A stretch of DNA of 48,115 bases from Candidatus Parvarchaeota archaeon (GCA_017608045.1 JAFCGN010000005.1:1-48115); one strand, 5' to 3'. Shown: positions 23,691 to 33,184, counted from the first letter of the stretch. Translations and numbers: made by a program. The notes: generated by a model not told the origin, from the sequence alone.

Positions 23691-24225
23691 ATATAATATA
23701 ATCATTTGTTTTTAAATCTTTATTTTTACATTTTTCAAATTCAATTATGTGCTCAAATTCTGAAAGCAAGTCATCAAGAATTGTAAAAAATGAATCTAAA
23801 CTAACATCTTCTTGTTTATTATCAAAACAAAATTTTGTCTTAGACCTTTTCTCTCTTTTTGTCTCTGAAATCAAATTATCAAAACGATTCCATAATTTAA
23901 GAACAAAATCTTTTTTTAAATAATCTCTAAGAAAAATAATTGAATCAATGTTCAAATCACTTCTTTCAGTTTTTTCAAGTTCATCAATTTTAGTCAATTT
24001 CTCATTATCAGAATACTTATTGCTGTACAAAACTTTATCAACTGCTTTTACATCAAACCCTCTTATTGCATAAGAAAAAAGAACAGAAAATCTTGCAAAA
24101 TTATCTGCAAGTTGTGAATCCATGCACAAAGAAAAAGTAAAAGAGTGCGAGACATGATAATTTAATTCTTCTCTTAATTTAACAAGATTTTCAATTTTTT
24201 TTGAATAATTTGTTTGTATTTCCAT
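23689..24225 (-). CDS. Helical cytoplasmic protein, unknown function
   Basis: 178 residues, mostly helical and charged, with no signal peptide or membrane span. Recognisable only by composition: an N-terminal coiled-coil-like stretch (KKIENLVKLREELNYHVSHS) and a C-terminal helical stretch rich in Asp, Glu and Phe. No family motif is seen. Its stop codon is the first base pair of the structured element at 23579-23690, so that element could be its 3' untranslated region. Confidence 0.6.
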   Translation of the reverse strand: MEIQTNYSKKIENLVKLREELNYHVSHSFTFSLCMDSQLADNFARFSVLFSYAIRGFDVKAVDKVLYSNKYSDNEKLTKIDELEKTERSDLNIDSIIFLRDYLKKDFVLKLWNRFDNLISETKREKRSKTKFCFDNKQEDVSLDSFFTILDDLLSEFEHIIEFEKCKNKDLKTNDYII

Positions 24226-24299
24226 TTTTACCTATTTTTTACAAAAGATTCACTATTTAAAAAAATTTCTATTTAATAACTACTAAAAAGTAACAATAT

Positions 24300-24827
24300 T
24301 TATGGTCTTTTCCATTTTATTTCATAGTAAGTCACATCTCCTTCATCATCAACAATGCCCACAAGGAGTTTTTTACGCACACTATGAGCCACTCTGTTCA
24401 TTGCTGCAAATTTACGCCAATCAAATGTCTCGCTTTCAGAAACAGCATATAAAATCCATGGAGCATGAGTTTTCCCTGGTTCTCCTCCTCTTTCATAAAC
24501 CCTAAAATCAGCCCCGTATTTGAATGCAGTTTTTGTAATATACCCTCTGCTTCGTATATCTTTGTAAACAAGGTAGCGTATGTAAAATTTTGGTTCTGCC
24601 TTGCTTGCTCTTTGAATAAAACTCTTTACAGACATGTTTTTTCTCTTATAATCTATAATTTTAATTGCGTTTTTTTCCATTAAATAAAGAGCTTCTATTA
24701 AACTAAGAATGAGTTTATTTTTTTCCAAAGTTCCAAACTTCCCGCGATTATAAAGAGAACTTGCTTCTTTCTCATTATCAATAATCACTTCTTTTTTTAT
24801 TAATATCCCAACAGGTTTAGTTGCCAT
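24300..24827 (-). CDS. endA: tRNA-splicing endonuclease EndA (single-domain, homotetramer type)
   Basis: 175 residues. The catalytic triad is Y111 (FRVYERGG), H121 (GKTHAPWI) and K152 (VRKKLLVG), with the spacing of characterised archaeal EndA. The conserved YLVYKDIRSRGYITKTAFKYGADF is also present. The length fits the homotetrameric class, which cuts canonical bulge-helix-bulge sites. The intron in the tRNA-Trp gene at 33242-33427 has such a site and is a likely substrate. Confidence 0.95.
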   Translation of the reverse strand: MATKPVGILIKKEVIIDNEKEASSLYNRGKFGTLEKNKLILSLIEALYLMEKNAIKIIDYKRKNMSVKSFIQRASKAEPKFYIRYLVYKDIRSRGYITKTAFKYGADFRVYERGGEPGKTHAPWILYAVSESETFDWRKFAAMNRVAHSVRKKLLVGIVDDEGDVTYYEIKWKRP

Positions 24828-24874
24828 ATGAATCCTAGAAACAACATAAAAATTTAAAAGTTTGTTATTTTAAA

Positions 24875-26095
24875 TTAAATCCTGTTCTTCCATTCTTGAA
24901 GATTTCTGTTTTGGTCTTTAACTATATTCATTTTAGGAATTTCAGGAATCTTAACCTCTTCTTTCATATAAGGATTTTTTTCATCTTTATGCAAATAATA
25001 AACAATTATTGCAAGAACAAATAAAGTTATTAACAAAAGGGAACCATAAAACCATTTAGTCTTAATTGTTCTAACAAAAGCGCCTGTTATTAAATTTCTT
25101 TCTTTAACATTTACTTTGAAAACACCTGAAATCAAGGGAGTGTCACTTCTGCTGTTAAATAAATAATAACTCACATCATGTGTTCCATGAACTTCAGGTG
25201 TTAATTCAACAGGTATTTTTATCTCTTCACCTGGTTCTAATGAAAATTGTTTTGTTATTGTTTGTTCTTGATTGAGAGGCGTTGGCTCTTGGAACCAAGA
25301 AGACGGCAAAGTTAGATTAAGCAAATAATTTTCTACAAAATCATTGTTGTTTTTTATAAAGAAGATGTGCTCAAAAGTTTTATTCAATCTTGCTTTTTCA
25401 GTAAAAGCATTTTCAAAGGTTATGTTATTATCTGTTCTATGATAAATGCCAAGAGTTGAGGTAATGTTTTCACACGCCCAATTATATGTGGAGCAAACTT
25501 TTAATTTAAACTCGTAAACATTGTCTTCTAATTCAGGAACTCGCACAGATAACATCATTTTCTTAGTTTCTTTTGGTTTAATTTCTATGTAATTTTTAGG
25601 AAGATTGTAAACTTGTATGTTGTAATAATCTAAAATAAATCTTTCATTTTCACTTCCAACATTGGTTATGCTCAAATTATAATTAATAATCTCGCCTGGC
25701 GTTGCTGTCTGCTCTAATGGTTTTAAAGTTAAGATGAATTGTCTGAGTAATGGTTTCACAGTGATAATTGTGCTTTTTTGCAAATTAGTTGTTCTTCCAT
25801 CGCTTAAGTAAACATCTAAATTATAATTGCCTTCTTTTTCAGGAACTTTAATATAAAAAGAATAAACTTTTTCTCCGCCAATAGTTTGTATTACATCTGA
25901 TTTATAAACTCTAAAATTAATTTTTAACTCTGGAAACAAATATTTTTCTTCATTTGAAAAAACACTCACATTTATTTTAGCTAAATCTCCTGGTTCATAA
26001 ATTTCCTTGTCAGTGCTTACACCAATAATTTTTGTGTTTGCACTTGCTAAAGAAAATGAAAATAAGAGTAAAAATAAAATTGCTGCCTTCTTCAT
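24875..26095 (-). CDS. Secreted beta-domain protein anchored by a C-terminal membrane helix
   Basis: About 406 residues. A signal peptide (MKKAAILFLLLFSFSLASA) is followed by several immunoglobulin-like or CARDB-like beta domains (DKEIYEPGDLAKINVSV; TATPGEIINYNLSITNVGSE; FSLEPGEEIKIPVELTPEVHG). A membrane helix near 350-370 (GSLLLITLFVLAIIVYYL) and a short charged cytoplasmic tail end it. The PGD/PGE-x-V-N-x-S pattern is common in archaeal cell-surface proteins. I start at 26095 because the signal peptide fits there; an upstream Met at 26116 is possible. The role is probably structural. Confidence 0.75.
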   Translation of the reverse strand: MKKAAILFLLLFSFSLASANTKIIGVSTDKEIYEPGDLAKINVSVFSNEEKYLFPELKINFRVYKSDVIQTIGGEKVYSFYIKVPEKEGNYNLDVYLSDGRTTNLQKSTIITVKPLLRQFILTLKPLEQTATPGEIINYNLSITNVGSENERFILDYYNIQVYNLPKNYIEIKPKETKKMMLSVRVPELEDNVYEFKLKVCSTYNWACENITSTLGIYHRTDNNITFENAFTEKARLNKTFEHIFFIKNNNDFVENYLLNLTLPSSWFQEPTPLNQEQTITKQFSLEPGEEIKIPVELTPEVHGTHDVSYYLFNSRSDTPLISGVFKVNVKERNLITGAFVRTIKTKWFYGSLLLITLFVLAIIVYYLHKDEKNPYMKEEVKIPEIPKMNIVKDQNRNLQEWKNRI

Positions 26096-26152
26096 AAATA
26101 ATAATCCAATAAACACTCTTTTTAAAATTTATTATTATGTATTTGATTTTTT

Positions 26153-27265
26153 TTAAATTCTTAAATTTTTTAATAAAAACCTTAATTTCAATTTTTTATT
26201 TAGCATTGCTGTGTGAATTAATTCTTGAATCATGAACTCATAATTTTTTATTTCAAACAATTTCTGATTTTTTTTCTCTAAAACACTTTTAAGAACATCG
26301 CAAATAGCTTCATAATCATTATTGCTTGCTATTGTCAAAATATTTCTTGTTTTATATTGCAATAAAGTATTTAACAAAATTTCTTCCTTAACAGGGATTT
26401 CATAATTTTCTCTTAAAAATTCAGAACTAAACTCTTCTTCAGAATACGCTTTTTTTATTGCGGACAACACAATTTCTGAAGATTTTAATGAATTAATAAT
26501 TGAATTGCCTGTAATAGGATTATAAAATCCGCCTGATTCTCCCACATACATAACACGATTTTTTACTAAAATGCTTGGCTTTTCAATCGGAACAGTAAAA
26601 GAATATTTTTTTAAAGGAGCAATATCAAAATAATTTAAAAACTCATTGAATTTTTCTTCATCTATTTTTTCTGCAAAATAACCTACGCAAACTTTGTTAT
26701 TATTTAATGGAATTATCCAAGCATAAGGAATTTCTGTTAAATCTTTATCAAAGAAAAATGTGACAAAATCTCTTTCTTCGTTAAACTCGCAAATTGCTTG
26801 CATTATGTTAAGAGATTCAACAGCTTCGTTTTTATTTATAATTAGCAAATCTGTTGAAAACTTAATCTCATTTGTTTTACCATAAACTTTATCTGCAACA
26901 ACATATTTTTTTATTTCGTTTCCAAAATAATATTTTGCTCCTTTTTCTTCAGCCATTTTCTGATAAATATTACTTAATTTATTTTCATCAATTACGCAAA
27001 CAGGTTTTGAAAGTTTTACATTAAGCTCTTTTTTGCCAAAAACAATTTTAAATTTCTGGATTTTTTTTATAGTAATTGAATCCAATTTTTCTTTTCCAAT
27101 AAAAGCTTCAATAAATGCGTCTGTTAGAATGATTTTAAAATCTTTTTCAATATTTTCTTTTTGATTTAAAATTATTGGAAGAAAACCTGAATTTGCAAGT
27201 TTAAAACCTAAATAATTAGTTAAAAAATCATCTCCAACAATCACTGGATTTAAACCTTTCTCCAT
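26153..27265 (-). CDS. Geranylgeranyl reductase-like FAD protein, diverged
   Basis: 370 residues. The C-terminal half carries the family marks AWIIPLNNNKVCVGYF and VMYVGESGGFYNPITGNSII, corresponding to the G-D-A-A-G-x6-G-x-G-I FAD motif of geranylgeranyl reductases that saturate archaeal lipid chains. The N-terminal GxGxxG dinucleotide loop is poorly kept (PVIVGDDFLTNYLGFKLANSG, 21 residues cut here to its core VGDDFLTN), and the usual Gly residues are missing. It may have weak or altered FAD binding, or another substrate. Assignment to the superfamily is fair; the exact reaction is not shown. Confidence 0.6.
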   Translation of the reverse strand: MEKGLNPVIVGDDFLTNYLGFKLANSGFLPIILNQKENIEKDFKIILTDAFIEAFIGKEKLDSITIKKIQKFKIVFGKKELNVKLSKPVCVIDENKLSNIYQKMAEEKGAKYYFGNEIKKYVVADKVYGKTNEIKFSTDLLIINKNEAVESLNIMQAICEFNEERDFVTFFFDKDLTEIPYAWIIPLNNNKVCVGYFAEKIDEEKFNEFLNYFDIAPLKKYSFTVPIEKPSILVKNRVMYVGESGGFYNPITGNSIINSLKSSEIVLSAIKKAYSEEEFSSEFLRENYEIPVKEEILLNTLLQYKTRNILTIASNNDYEAICDVLKSVLEKKNQKLFEIKNYEFMIQELIHTAMLNKKLKLRFLLKNLRI

Positions 27266-27342
27266 AAATAAGTAGTCCTTTGTGCTTATTTATATAATTT
27301 ATTGAAATGCATTTAAACATCTAAAAATGGATTTCTTGAAAA

Positions 27343-27579
27343 TCAGTATAAATTGTCTTTCAATAAATCCTTTATTATTTTATATGCTCTTTCAATATCC
27401 ACGCTTTCAATGTCTTCTTTTGCAAATCCTGATAATTTAAACAAGTACTCTGGGTGCCTTCTAATCACCCACCCGTATTCAGCAAGATTAATTTTGTTAT
27501 AAGTATAAAGAGCGGATAAAACTTTTTTTCCAAGCTCTTTCTTATCTTCCAAACTATTTTCTTGAATTTTACCTTCCAT
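27343..27579 (-). CDS. 78-residue protein of unknown function
   Basis: A small soluble helical protein with two charged helices around the segment YGWVIRRHPEYLFKLSGFAKEDI and no membrane span. It is not recognised. The composition matches its neighbours. It lies upstream of the reductase-like gene in the same direction, 77 bp away. Confidence 0.55.
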   Translation of the reverse strand: MEGKIQENSLEDKKELGKKVLSALYTYNKINLAEYGWVIRRHPEYLFKLSGFAKEDIESVDIERAYKIIKDLLKDNLY

Positions 27580-27663
27580 AATCTTTTCTTTAATAATAAA
27601 ACATTATAAATTATTTTCGCAATTTGAATAAGTATTTACTGTTTATAAAAAAGAATAAAAAAT

Positions 27664-27674
27664 CTTATAAATAC
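27664..27674 (+). promoter_or_regulatory. TATA box of tRNA-Lys
   Basis: CTTATAAATAC ends 20 bases before the tRNA-Lys 5' end. The spacing fits archaeal TATA-dependent initiation at or just before the mature tRNA. Confidence 0.6.
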
Positions 27675-27693
27675 GGAAATAAAAACCCATATC

Positions 27694-27768
27694 GGGCCGT
27701 TAGCTCAGCCTGGTCAGAGCATCTGGCTCTTAACCAGAGGGTCGGGGGTTCAAATCCCTCACGGCCCA
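27694..27768 (+). tRNA. tRNA-Lys (anticodon CTT)
   Basis: Acceptor GGGCCGT/ACGGCCC is perfect. The anticodon arm TCTGG-CTCTTAA-CCAGA gives CTT. The T arm is GGGGG-TTCAAAT-CCCTC. The discriminator is A, there is no intron, and no CCA is encoded. Confidence 0.96.
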
Positions 27769-27899
27769 CTCACTAATAATTAAGTAAGTTATGGTTTAAA
27801 TGAAAATTTTTTGAACTTATTTGAAGTTCTAATGTTTAAAATCCTTATTTTTTTATTATAATAATTTTTAAAAATAATGTTTAATGTATTAATTATGTT

Positions 27900-28952
27900 A
27901 TGAAATTTAAGCGTGTTCTTTATACTCATGAAGCTTATCCTTCTGGTCGGATTTTTCCAACAATATTATTAAAAATCCCTGATAAACATTATTGTAATGA
28001 CGAGTCTTTTCGTAATAAGTTTTCTGCGAGGTTGCATTCCAAGGAGTACAAGAGGTTCTTGTTGAAGTACTTGCATGATAAAGAGTTAGTTCCTAATAGT
28101 CTTGATTCCTTGCAAAAAAGGGTTGTGCGTGAGGCAGTAAGTAACGAGGTTGGTTTGTATGTTAAGACTTTTAATCGTATTCAAAGGATTTATAGTGGTA
28201 AGAAAGATTATGTTGATAGATTCAAAAATTTTTTGTGGGGTTCTAATATTGAGTATGTTAATAGTTATTCTAAGAGGAAGCGTCCTTTTGTTTTGAAAAA
28301 GTGTTTTTATTTTTGTCCTCCTTCAGTTCCGTTCATATTAAGTAACTTGGAACGCGTTAATGAGAGGAATAAGGACGCGTTATTGTGGGGTTTGAGGAAT
28401 GATTGTTCAACAACTTATTTCGTGGACTTATTTCTTAATGAGGAAGCGGATTTTTCCATGATGAAGTTTAATAGGAAGGGGTTGCGTGTTAAGGAGGGTG
28501 ATAATAATCTTTTTTTGTTTTGGGATAAAGTGAGGGATTCTTTTTATTATGAGAAGAATATTAATTTAAGTGGGAGTGATTATTCTCTTCGTGTTGACTT
28601 ATTCCCTTTTTATGAATTGCTTAATAAGGGTGAGTTAGGCATTCATTACGAATTAATGAATAAGAATTCTAATGAGTCTTTATTATACGACGGGTTCTTA
28701 TTAAATAGTATTGATGGGAAATCTTGTTTAAGAGAATTTCCTGTTGCAGAAAAGAAAGGTTCATTGTTTGGTGCGTCTGATATTGTTAAAATGTTTGATA
28801 TTAATAAGGTGGAGATAGTGTATAAGAATATTAATGAAATCATGTCTGATTTAGAGGACTGTTTTTTTAATGGATTAAATGAATTAATCACTACTAACAA
28901 TATTAATGATTTAGTAATGGAAAGAGTTCGCAAGGATTTATTTCTTAATTAA
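27900..28952 (+). CDS. Orphan protein of 350 residues
   Basis: No family is recognised. The protein is soluble, basic in its first half (MKFKRVLYTHEAYPSGRIF; ARLHSKEYKRFLLKYLHDKE) and rich in Phe, Tyr and Trp in the middle (KKCFYFCPPSVPFIL, NNLFLFWDKVRDSFYYEK). There is no signal peptide. It shows more G-rich codons (AGG, GGG, GTT, CGT) than the A-rich genes around it, suggesting a different history. It follows tRNA-Lys by about 130 bp, a common insertion position, but no integrase or att duplication is visible. Confidence 0.65.
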   Translation: MKFKRVLYTHEAYPSGRIFPTILLKIPDKHYCNDESFRNKFSARLHSKEYKRFLLKYLHDKELVPNSLDSLQKRVVREAVSNEVGLYVKTFNRIQRIYSGKKDYVDRFKNFLWGSNIEYVNSYSKRKRPFVLKKCFYFCPPSVPFILSNLERVNERNKDALLWGLRNDCSTTYFVDLFLNEEADFSMMKFNRKGLRVKEGDNNLFLFWDKVRDSFYYEKNINLSGSDYSLRVDLFPFYELLNKGELGIHYELMNKNSNESLLYDGFLLNSIDGKSCLREFPVAEKKGSLFGASDIVKMFDINKVEIVYKNINEIMSDLEDCFFNGLNELITTNNINDLVMERVRKDLFLN

Positions 28953-29027
28953 GTTTTTAGTAATTCACTATATTTAATCCTTTTTTTAATAAAAATATTT
29001 AAACAAGTAATTATTCTTTTTTTACTC

Positions 29028-29426
29028 ATGGCAATAAGGGATTATACTATAGATGATTTAGGTTTTATTAAAAAATTGATGAAGAAAAAATTGGGTTTTA
29101 ATGATAATATTATTAATTCTCACATGCAAGGAATTAATTTTAATGATAAGATTTGGATTGAAGAATCCCCTGATTTCATGGGTTTTATTTGGTGCAAGCT
29201 TAGAGGGGATAAAATGTTCATAAAACTCTTGTATTCTGAAAATAATGTTGAAAGCATAAAAAACTTACTTATGTATGCAGAAAGTTTTTGCAGAGTTAAT
29301 AATATTAGAAGTATTTTTGCTGGAGAAACGCCTTTAATAGAAAAATATGAAACAATATTTTTAGAAATGGGTTATGAAATAGTGAAAGACCCTTTAATGG
29401 GAAGAGTTTTACATAAACCGCTTTAA
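29028..29426 (+). CDS. GNAT-like acetyltransferase domain protein, degenerate
   Basis: 132 residues. The order fits a GNAT fold: an N-terminal MAIRDYTIDDLGFIKKLM (beta1/alpha1), a central strand pair (IWIEESPDFMGFIWCKLRG, FIKLLY), a helix LLMYAESFCRVNNI and FLEMGYEIV near the C-terminus, as in GNAT 'LYxxxGF' endings. The acetyl-CoA loop (Q/R-x2-G-x-G/A) is not clear, so it may not be active. A TATA-like ATATTTAAAC lies about 30 bp upstream. Confidence 0.5.
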   Translation: MAIRDYTIDDLGFIKKLMKKKLGFNDNIINSHMQGINFNDKIWIEESPDFMGFIWCKLRGDKMFIKLLYSENNVESIKNLLMYAESFCRVNNIRSIFAGETPLIEKYETIFLEMGYEIVKDPLMGRVLHKPL

Positions 29427-29494
29427 TTTTGAAATTTTTTTTTTGATTTTCTCAAAACTCAAATTATTTATTATGCAAGAACATATTTTATTCT

Positions 29495-30739
29495 ATGAGC
29501 AAAAAACTTGCATTTATAATAATTGATGGCATGGCAGATGTTAAAATAAAAACCCTAGGAAATAAGACTCCTTTAGAATTTGCTGAGACTAGTGGGATGG
29601 ACTTATTAGCAAGGCATGGTTTAAGTTCTAAAATTTATACTGTGAATAAGGGTTTTATGCCTGAGAGTGATGTTGCTAATCTCTGCCTTCTCGGGTATGA
29701 TTTAAGAAATCATGTGGGAAGAGCTGCTTTTGAAGCAGAAGGAATGAACATAAAATTAACAAAAAACCAAGTAGCTTTTAGAGCTAATTTTGTGAAATTA
29801 AATGAAAAACAAGAAATTGAAAATATAAGAGGGTATCGCCTTTCAACTTCTTTAAATAAAAAATTGTGCAAAAAATTGAGCATGAGAATACAGGGAATAA
29901 AGATAAAAGTCATACCTGGTGAAAGTTATAGGGCTTTAGTAATTTTTAGTGGAAAGAATTTAAGCACAAACGTGAGCAATACGCATCCATTTTACAAGAA
30001 AATTGAAGGCACAAGATATAGTATGGCAATGCCTTCAACAAAAAAAGGAAGGATAAAATTATGCAGGGCATTATCGCCTGATGCAATTTTAACTGCTTAT
30101 GTAGTGAATCAATTTACTGAAAGAGCAAGAAGAATACTTAGTGCATTAAACAATCCAACAGTGAATGGCATTGTTTTAAGAGATGCGAGTAAGCAAGATA
30201 AGAATCCAACACTTTTTTCGAAAAAGTATGGATTGAAAATGCTTACAATAACTGAAAGATTTCTTGAAAAAGGTTTAAGCAAATTTTTAGGCATTGATAT
30301 AATAGATTCCTTAAATACTCAGGCAAAAACATTAAAACAGGATTGTAAAAGAAAGTTAAATCTTTTTTTTAAAAATTATAATAAATATGATGGTTTTTAT
30401 ATTTTCCTTAAAGGACCTGATGAACCATCTCATGACAAAAATCCTTCATTAAAAGCAAGAATGATTGAAATAATTGATGAGAATCTAATTATTCCTTTAA
30501 TCGAAAAATTAAGCAAAAAAAACTTATTAAAAAACACGATTATTTGCATAACTACTGATCATACAACAAGTAGTTTACTTGGTGCTCATACTGATGCTCC
30601 TGTTCCTGTTGTTGTTTTTGACAGCAAGCACGATGATAATGTTAAAGCATTTAATGAAAAAGCATGCAAAAAAGGAAAACTCCCTGTTAATTATGGCAAG
30701 GATTTAATGCCTTATCTTGTAAAAATAATGAAAGATTAA
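29495..30739 (+). CDS. apgM: Cofactor-independent phosphoglycerate mutase, archaeal type
   Basis: 414 residues, full length. It interconverts 3- and 2-phosphoglycerate in glycolysis/gluconeogenesis. Alkaline-phosphatase superfamily metal sites are present: FIIIDGMAD near the N-terminus and CITTDHTTSSLLGAHTD near the C-terminus. The phosphoserine nucleophile lies in GFMPESDVANL, and FLKGPDEPSHDKNP is conserved. It is the only clear central-carbon enzyme in the window besides gdhA. Confidence 0.95.
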   Translation: MSKKLAFIIIDGMADVKIKTLGNKTPLEFAETSGMDLLARHGLSSKIYTVNKGFMPESDVANLCLLGYDLRNHVGRAAFEAEGMNIKLTKNQVAFRANFVKLNEKQEIENIRGYRLSTSLNKKLCKKLSMRIQGIKIKVIPGESYRALVIFSGKNLSTNVSNTHPFYKKIEGTRYSMAMPSTKKGRIKLCRALSPDAILTAYVVNQFTERARRILSALNNPTVNGIVLRDASKQDKNPTLFSKKYGLKMLTITERFLEKGLSKFLGIDIIDSLNTQAKTLKQDCKRKLNLFFKNYNKYDGFYIFLKGPDEPSHDKNPSLKARMIEIIDENLIIPLIEKLSKKNLLKNTIICITTDHTTSSLLGAHTDAPVPVVVFDSKHDDNVKAFNEKACKKGKLPVNYGKDLMPYLVKIMKD

Positions 30740-30778
30740 AGAATTTAATAAATTCAAATAAATTAAAAAATAAAAAAA

Positions 30779-31081
30779 TTAACCGAATAATCCGCTTAAC
30801 CCGCTTGCTGCTTCTTCTGTGCTTATTTCTTTCTCTTCTTCTTTCTTTTCTTCTTGTGGTGCTGCTTCTTGTTTTGCTTCAACACCAACAGTTGCTGTTG
30901 CAACTGGCACTGCTTTGCTTATTGCTTCTTCTATATTCACATCACTAAGAGCTGCAACAAGTGCTTTAACTCTTGCATCATCTACTTGTAATCCCGCTGC
31001 TGTCATTACTTTTTTCACATTTTCTTCATTGATTTCTTTGTTTGCTTTGTGCAGCAATAATGCGGCATAAATATATTCCAT
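30779..31081 (-). CDS. rpl12: Large ribosomal subunit stalk protein P1 (L12)
   Basis: About 100 residues from [19 protein letters not shown]. An Ala-rich hinge ([19 protein letters not shown]), an acidic stretch and the terminal GLSGLFG that binds elongation factors are present. GGAGGT stands upstream of the ATG at 31081; the longer open frame starts inside uL10's coupling region. It is last in the uL11-uL1-uL10-P1 operon. Confidence 0.96.
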   Translation of the reverse strand: MEYIYAALLLHKANKEINEENVKKVMTAAGLQVDDARVKALVAALSDVNIEEAISKAVPVATATVGVEAKQEAAPQEEKKEEEKEISTEEAASGLSGLFG

Positions 31082-31115
31082 CTTTTTTACCTCCAATTTT
31101 TTAAACCATTTTTTA

Positions 31116-31976
31116 TCAGTCATCAAATATTTTTGCTTTTAAGGCTTTTGCTTGTGATTCTCCTAAAAGCAGTAAATCATTAGTATTTTCTGAAGTCAAT
31201 ATTCTTGCATTAAATGATAAATTCCTTGCATCATTGTATGCTTTCGTCAAAAGCAATTCTATTGTTTCTTTTATTAAAACACCGCTATTGAATGCAAGAT
31301 TAATTCCTTGTGTGTGTGCTTTGCTAATATTGTTAATATATTGTTCAAGGTCAATGTGTAATTGCTCAGCAAGATAAATCGCTCCTCCCTCACTTACAGC
31401 TTTTAAAGTTAAACCAACTTTCATAGGTTTTTTATCAAGTTTTTTCATAATCTTTGCTTTTGTTTCATCAATAATATCTCCTTTTTTTGCAATTATTGTG
31501 TCTTTTATTACTGTTAATTTCCCGTTTTCAACCTTTGTTTTTATTCCTGCCATTGCAAGTTCTCCTATCATAGGTCCTGGAGTAAATTGTGTTGGTCCTG
31601 CTTTTACAATAATATCTTCAGGCGCGACCTCTCCAGGTTTAGCAAAAGCAGGCACTTGATTTTTTTCTATTAACCTATTAAGTTTAAAAGCATCTAAATT
31701 TGTTAAAATAAGAGCAGGAATTTCAGACACGTAATCAGAGAGTTCTAATAATTTTCCTCCAACATTTTTTAACGCTCTTTTAATTATTGTTTTTTTAGAA
31801 ACAATTATTTTTGCTTTTCCAATTAAAGATTTTCTTATGCTTTGATATTGGCTTGAAGGCAATGATTTAAGGGTTAAGACTCCAACAACACTATATTTCT
31901 TTATATCTTCTGTTAATTCTTTCACTTTATCTATCTTCCATTGCGGGATTTTTGCTGCTTTCTTGTCATTGTTCAT
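31116..31976 (-). CDS. rpl10: Large ribosomal subunit protein uL10 (P0) without acidic tail
   Basis: 286 residues. The rRNA-binding domain ([30 protein letters not shown]) and insertion domain ([20 protein letters not shown]) are normal, and the helical spine that carries P1 dimers is present. The chain ends [16 protein letters not shown]. Archaeal P0 usually continues through an Ala/Glu-rich hinge to a G-L-x-x-L-F-G-type end, which is absent here. It overlaps uL1 by four bases. Confidence 0.94.
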   Translation of the reverse strand: MNNDKKAAKIPQWKIDKVKELTEDIKKYSVVGVLTLKSLPSSQYQSIRKSLIGKAKIIVSKKTIIKRALKNVGGKLLELSDYVSEIPALILTNLDAFKLNRLIEKNQVPAFAKPGEVAPEDIIVKAGPTQFTPGPMIGELAMAGIKTKVENGKLTVIKDTIIAKKGDIIDETKAKIMKKLDKKPMKVGLTLKAVSEGGAIYLAEQLHIDLEQYINNISKAHTQGINLAFNSGVLIKETIELLLTKAYNDARNLSFNARILTSENTNDLLLLGESQAKALKAKIFDD

Positions 31977-32644
31977 TCTTCCCTCACCTTTATTGCCTTG
32001 CTCATTGTAAATTTGACATAAAGGGCGCGTATTTGGTTTTTTCCACCAGGCAATGCGTGCTCTACAGCGTTATAAACAGTCATTACATTGCTTGCTAATT
32101 CCTCGTCTTGCATATCTTCTGTGCCTAATTTTAAATTTATAACTGGGGATTTTGATTGAGAAATAATAACCATTTTATCCAATTTTTTAACAAGAGCTTC
32201 TAATTTACTTGTTGGAGGAACAATAAGTCCTGCTTTTGGATTTGGCATTTTTCTTTTGCTTCCTAAGTATTTGCCAAAAGTGGTAGCAATATCTGCCATT
32301 ATATTTGCTTGTGCAATAAAGAAATCATAGGATCTTACAAGTTTTCTTGTTTTTCTTGAATTAGACTTGTATTCTCCGAAATCCTTTTTTTCTATTACCA
32401 TAGCACAATATTTTTTTGCTTCTTCTGATAATTCTTTATCAACTAATGCACAAACTTTTAAGTTCTTAGTTCTTGGATACGGTAATTGAATAATTAAATC
32501 AATCTTATTTCCTGGTTTTTTAAAATCAATTCCTTTCAACGCTATGGATAAATCAAATGATTGAAGAAAATTTACTTTCTTTTTCCTATTTTTTTCTTCT
32601 TCTCTAAGTTTTGTTATTGCTTTTAACACATCGGATTTTTTCAT
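31973..32644 (-). CDS. rpl1: Large ribosomal subunit protein uL1
   Basis: 223 residues, the two-domain L1-stalk protein, with FDLSIALKGIDFKKPGNKID and FGKYLGSKRKMPNPKAG as clear family motifs. It often represses its own operon by binding mRNA. GGAGG lies a few bases before the ATG. It is coupled to uL10 through a four-base overlap. Confidence 0.96.
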   Translation of the reverse strand: MKKSDVLKAITKLREEEKNRKKKVNFLQSFDLSIALKGIDFKKPGNKIDLIIQLPYPRTKNLKVCALVDKELSEEAKKYCAMVIEKKDFGEYKSNSRKTRKLVRSYDFFIAQANIMADIATTFGKYLGSKRKMPNPKAGLIVPPTSKLEALVKKLDKMVIISQSKSPVINLKLGTEDMQDEELASNVMTVYNAVEHALPGGKNQIRALYVKFTMSKAIKVREE

Positions 32645-32695
32645 TTTTTTAATCCTCCTGCCTAAGCAGTAAATTTTATCAAAAAAGTTTATTAT

Positions 32696-33184
32696 TTAAA
32701 TATTATCATTTAATTTATTATCATATTTTCCGGAGTCCACATCTTTTATTACGTTTTTTGGATTTTCACCTTCAACAGTAATTCCCATTGAAACGCAAGT
32801 TCCAAGGATTTCCTTAACTTGTGATTTTAATTTATAGCTTGCCATAGCGTCTTTTTTTGCTTTAGCAACTTTTACAATTTGATCAAACGTTAAATCGCCA
32901 ATAATCTCTGTTTTAGGCGTTTTACTTCCTTTTTTCGCATTTAATTCTTTAAGAAGAAGTTGGCTTGCAGAAGGGGTTCCAACAGTTATTTCAAATTCTT
33001 TTGTTTCAGTATCCACAATAACTTTTACAGGAACTTGCATTCCAGCAAATGCTTTTGTTTTTTCGTTTATTTTATTCACTACATCAGATATGTTTATTTT
33101 TAAAGGACCTAATGTTGTTCCCATTTGAGGTCCTGCACTTGCTTTTCCTCCTTCAACAATCAAATCTAAAGTAATGCTTGGCAT
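32696..33184 (-). CDS. rpl11: Large ribosomal subunit protein uL11
   Basis: 162 residues. VEGGKASAGPQMGTTLGPL is the classic N-terminal methyl-accepting, thiostrepton-type region, and the C-terminal rRNA-binding part (PKTEIIGDLTFDQIVKVAK, then LGTCVSMGITVEG) is intact. It is first gene of the uL11-uL1-uL10-P1 operon. In many archaea this operon follows secE-spt5 on the same strand; here the two halves face away from each other. Confidence 0.96.
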   Translation of the reverse strand: MPSITLDLIVEGGKASAGPQMGTTLGPLKINISDVVNKINEKTKAFAGMQVPVKVIVDTETKEFEITVGTPSASQLLLKELNAKKGSKTPKTEIIGDLTFDQIVKVAKAKKDAMASYKLKSQVKEILGTCVSMGITVEGENPKNVIKDVDSGKYDNKLNDNI

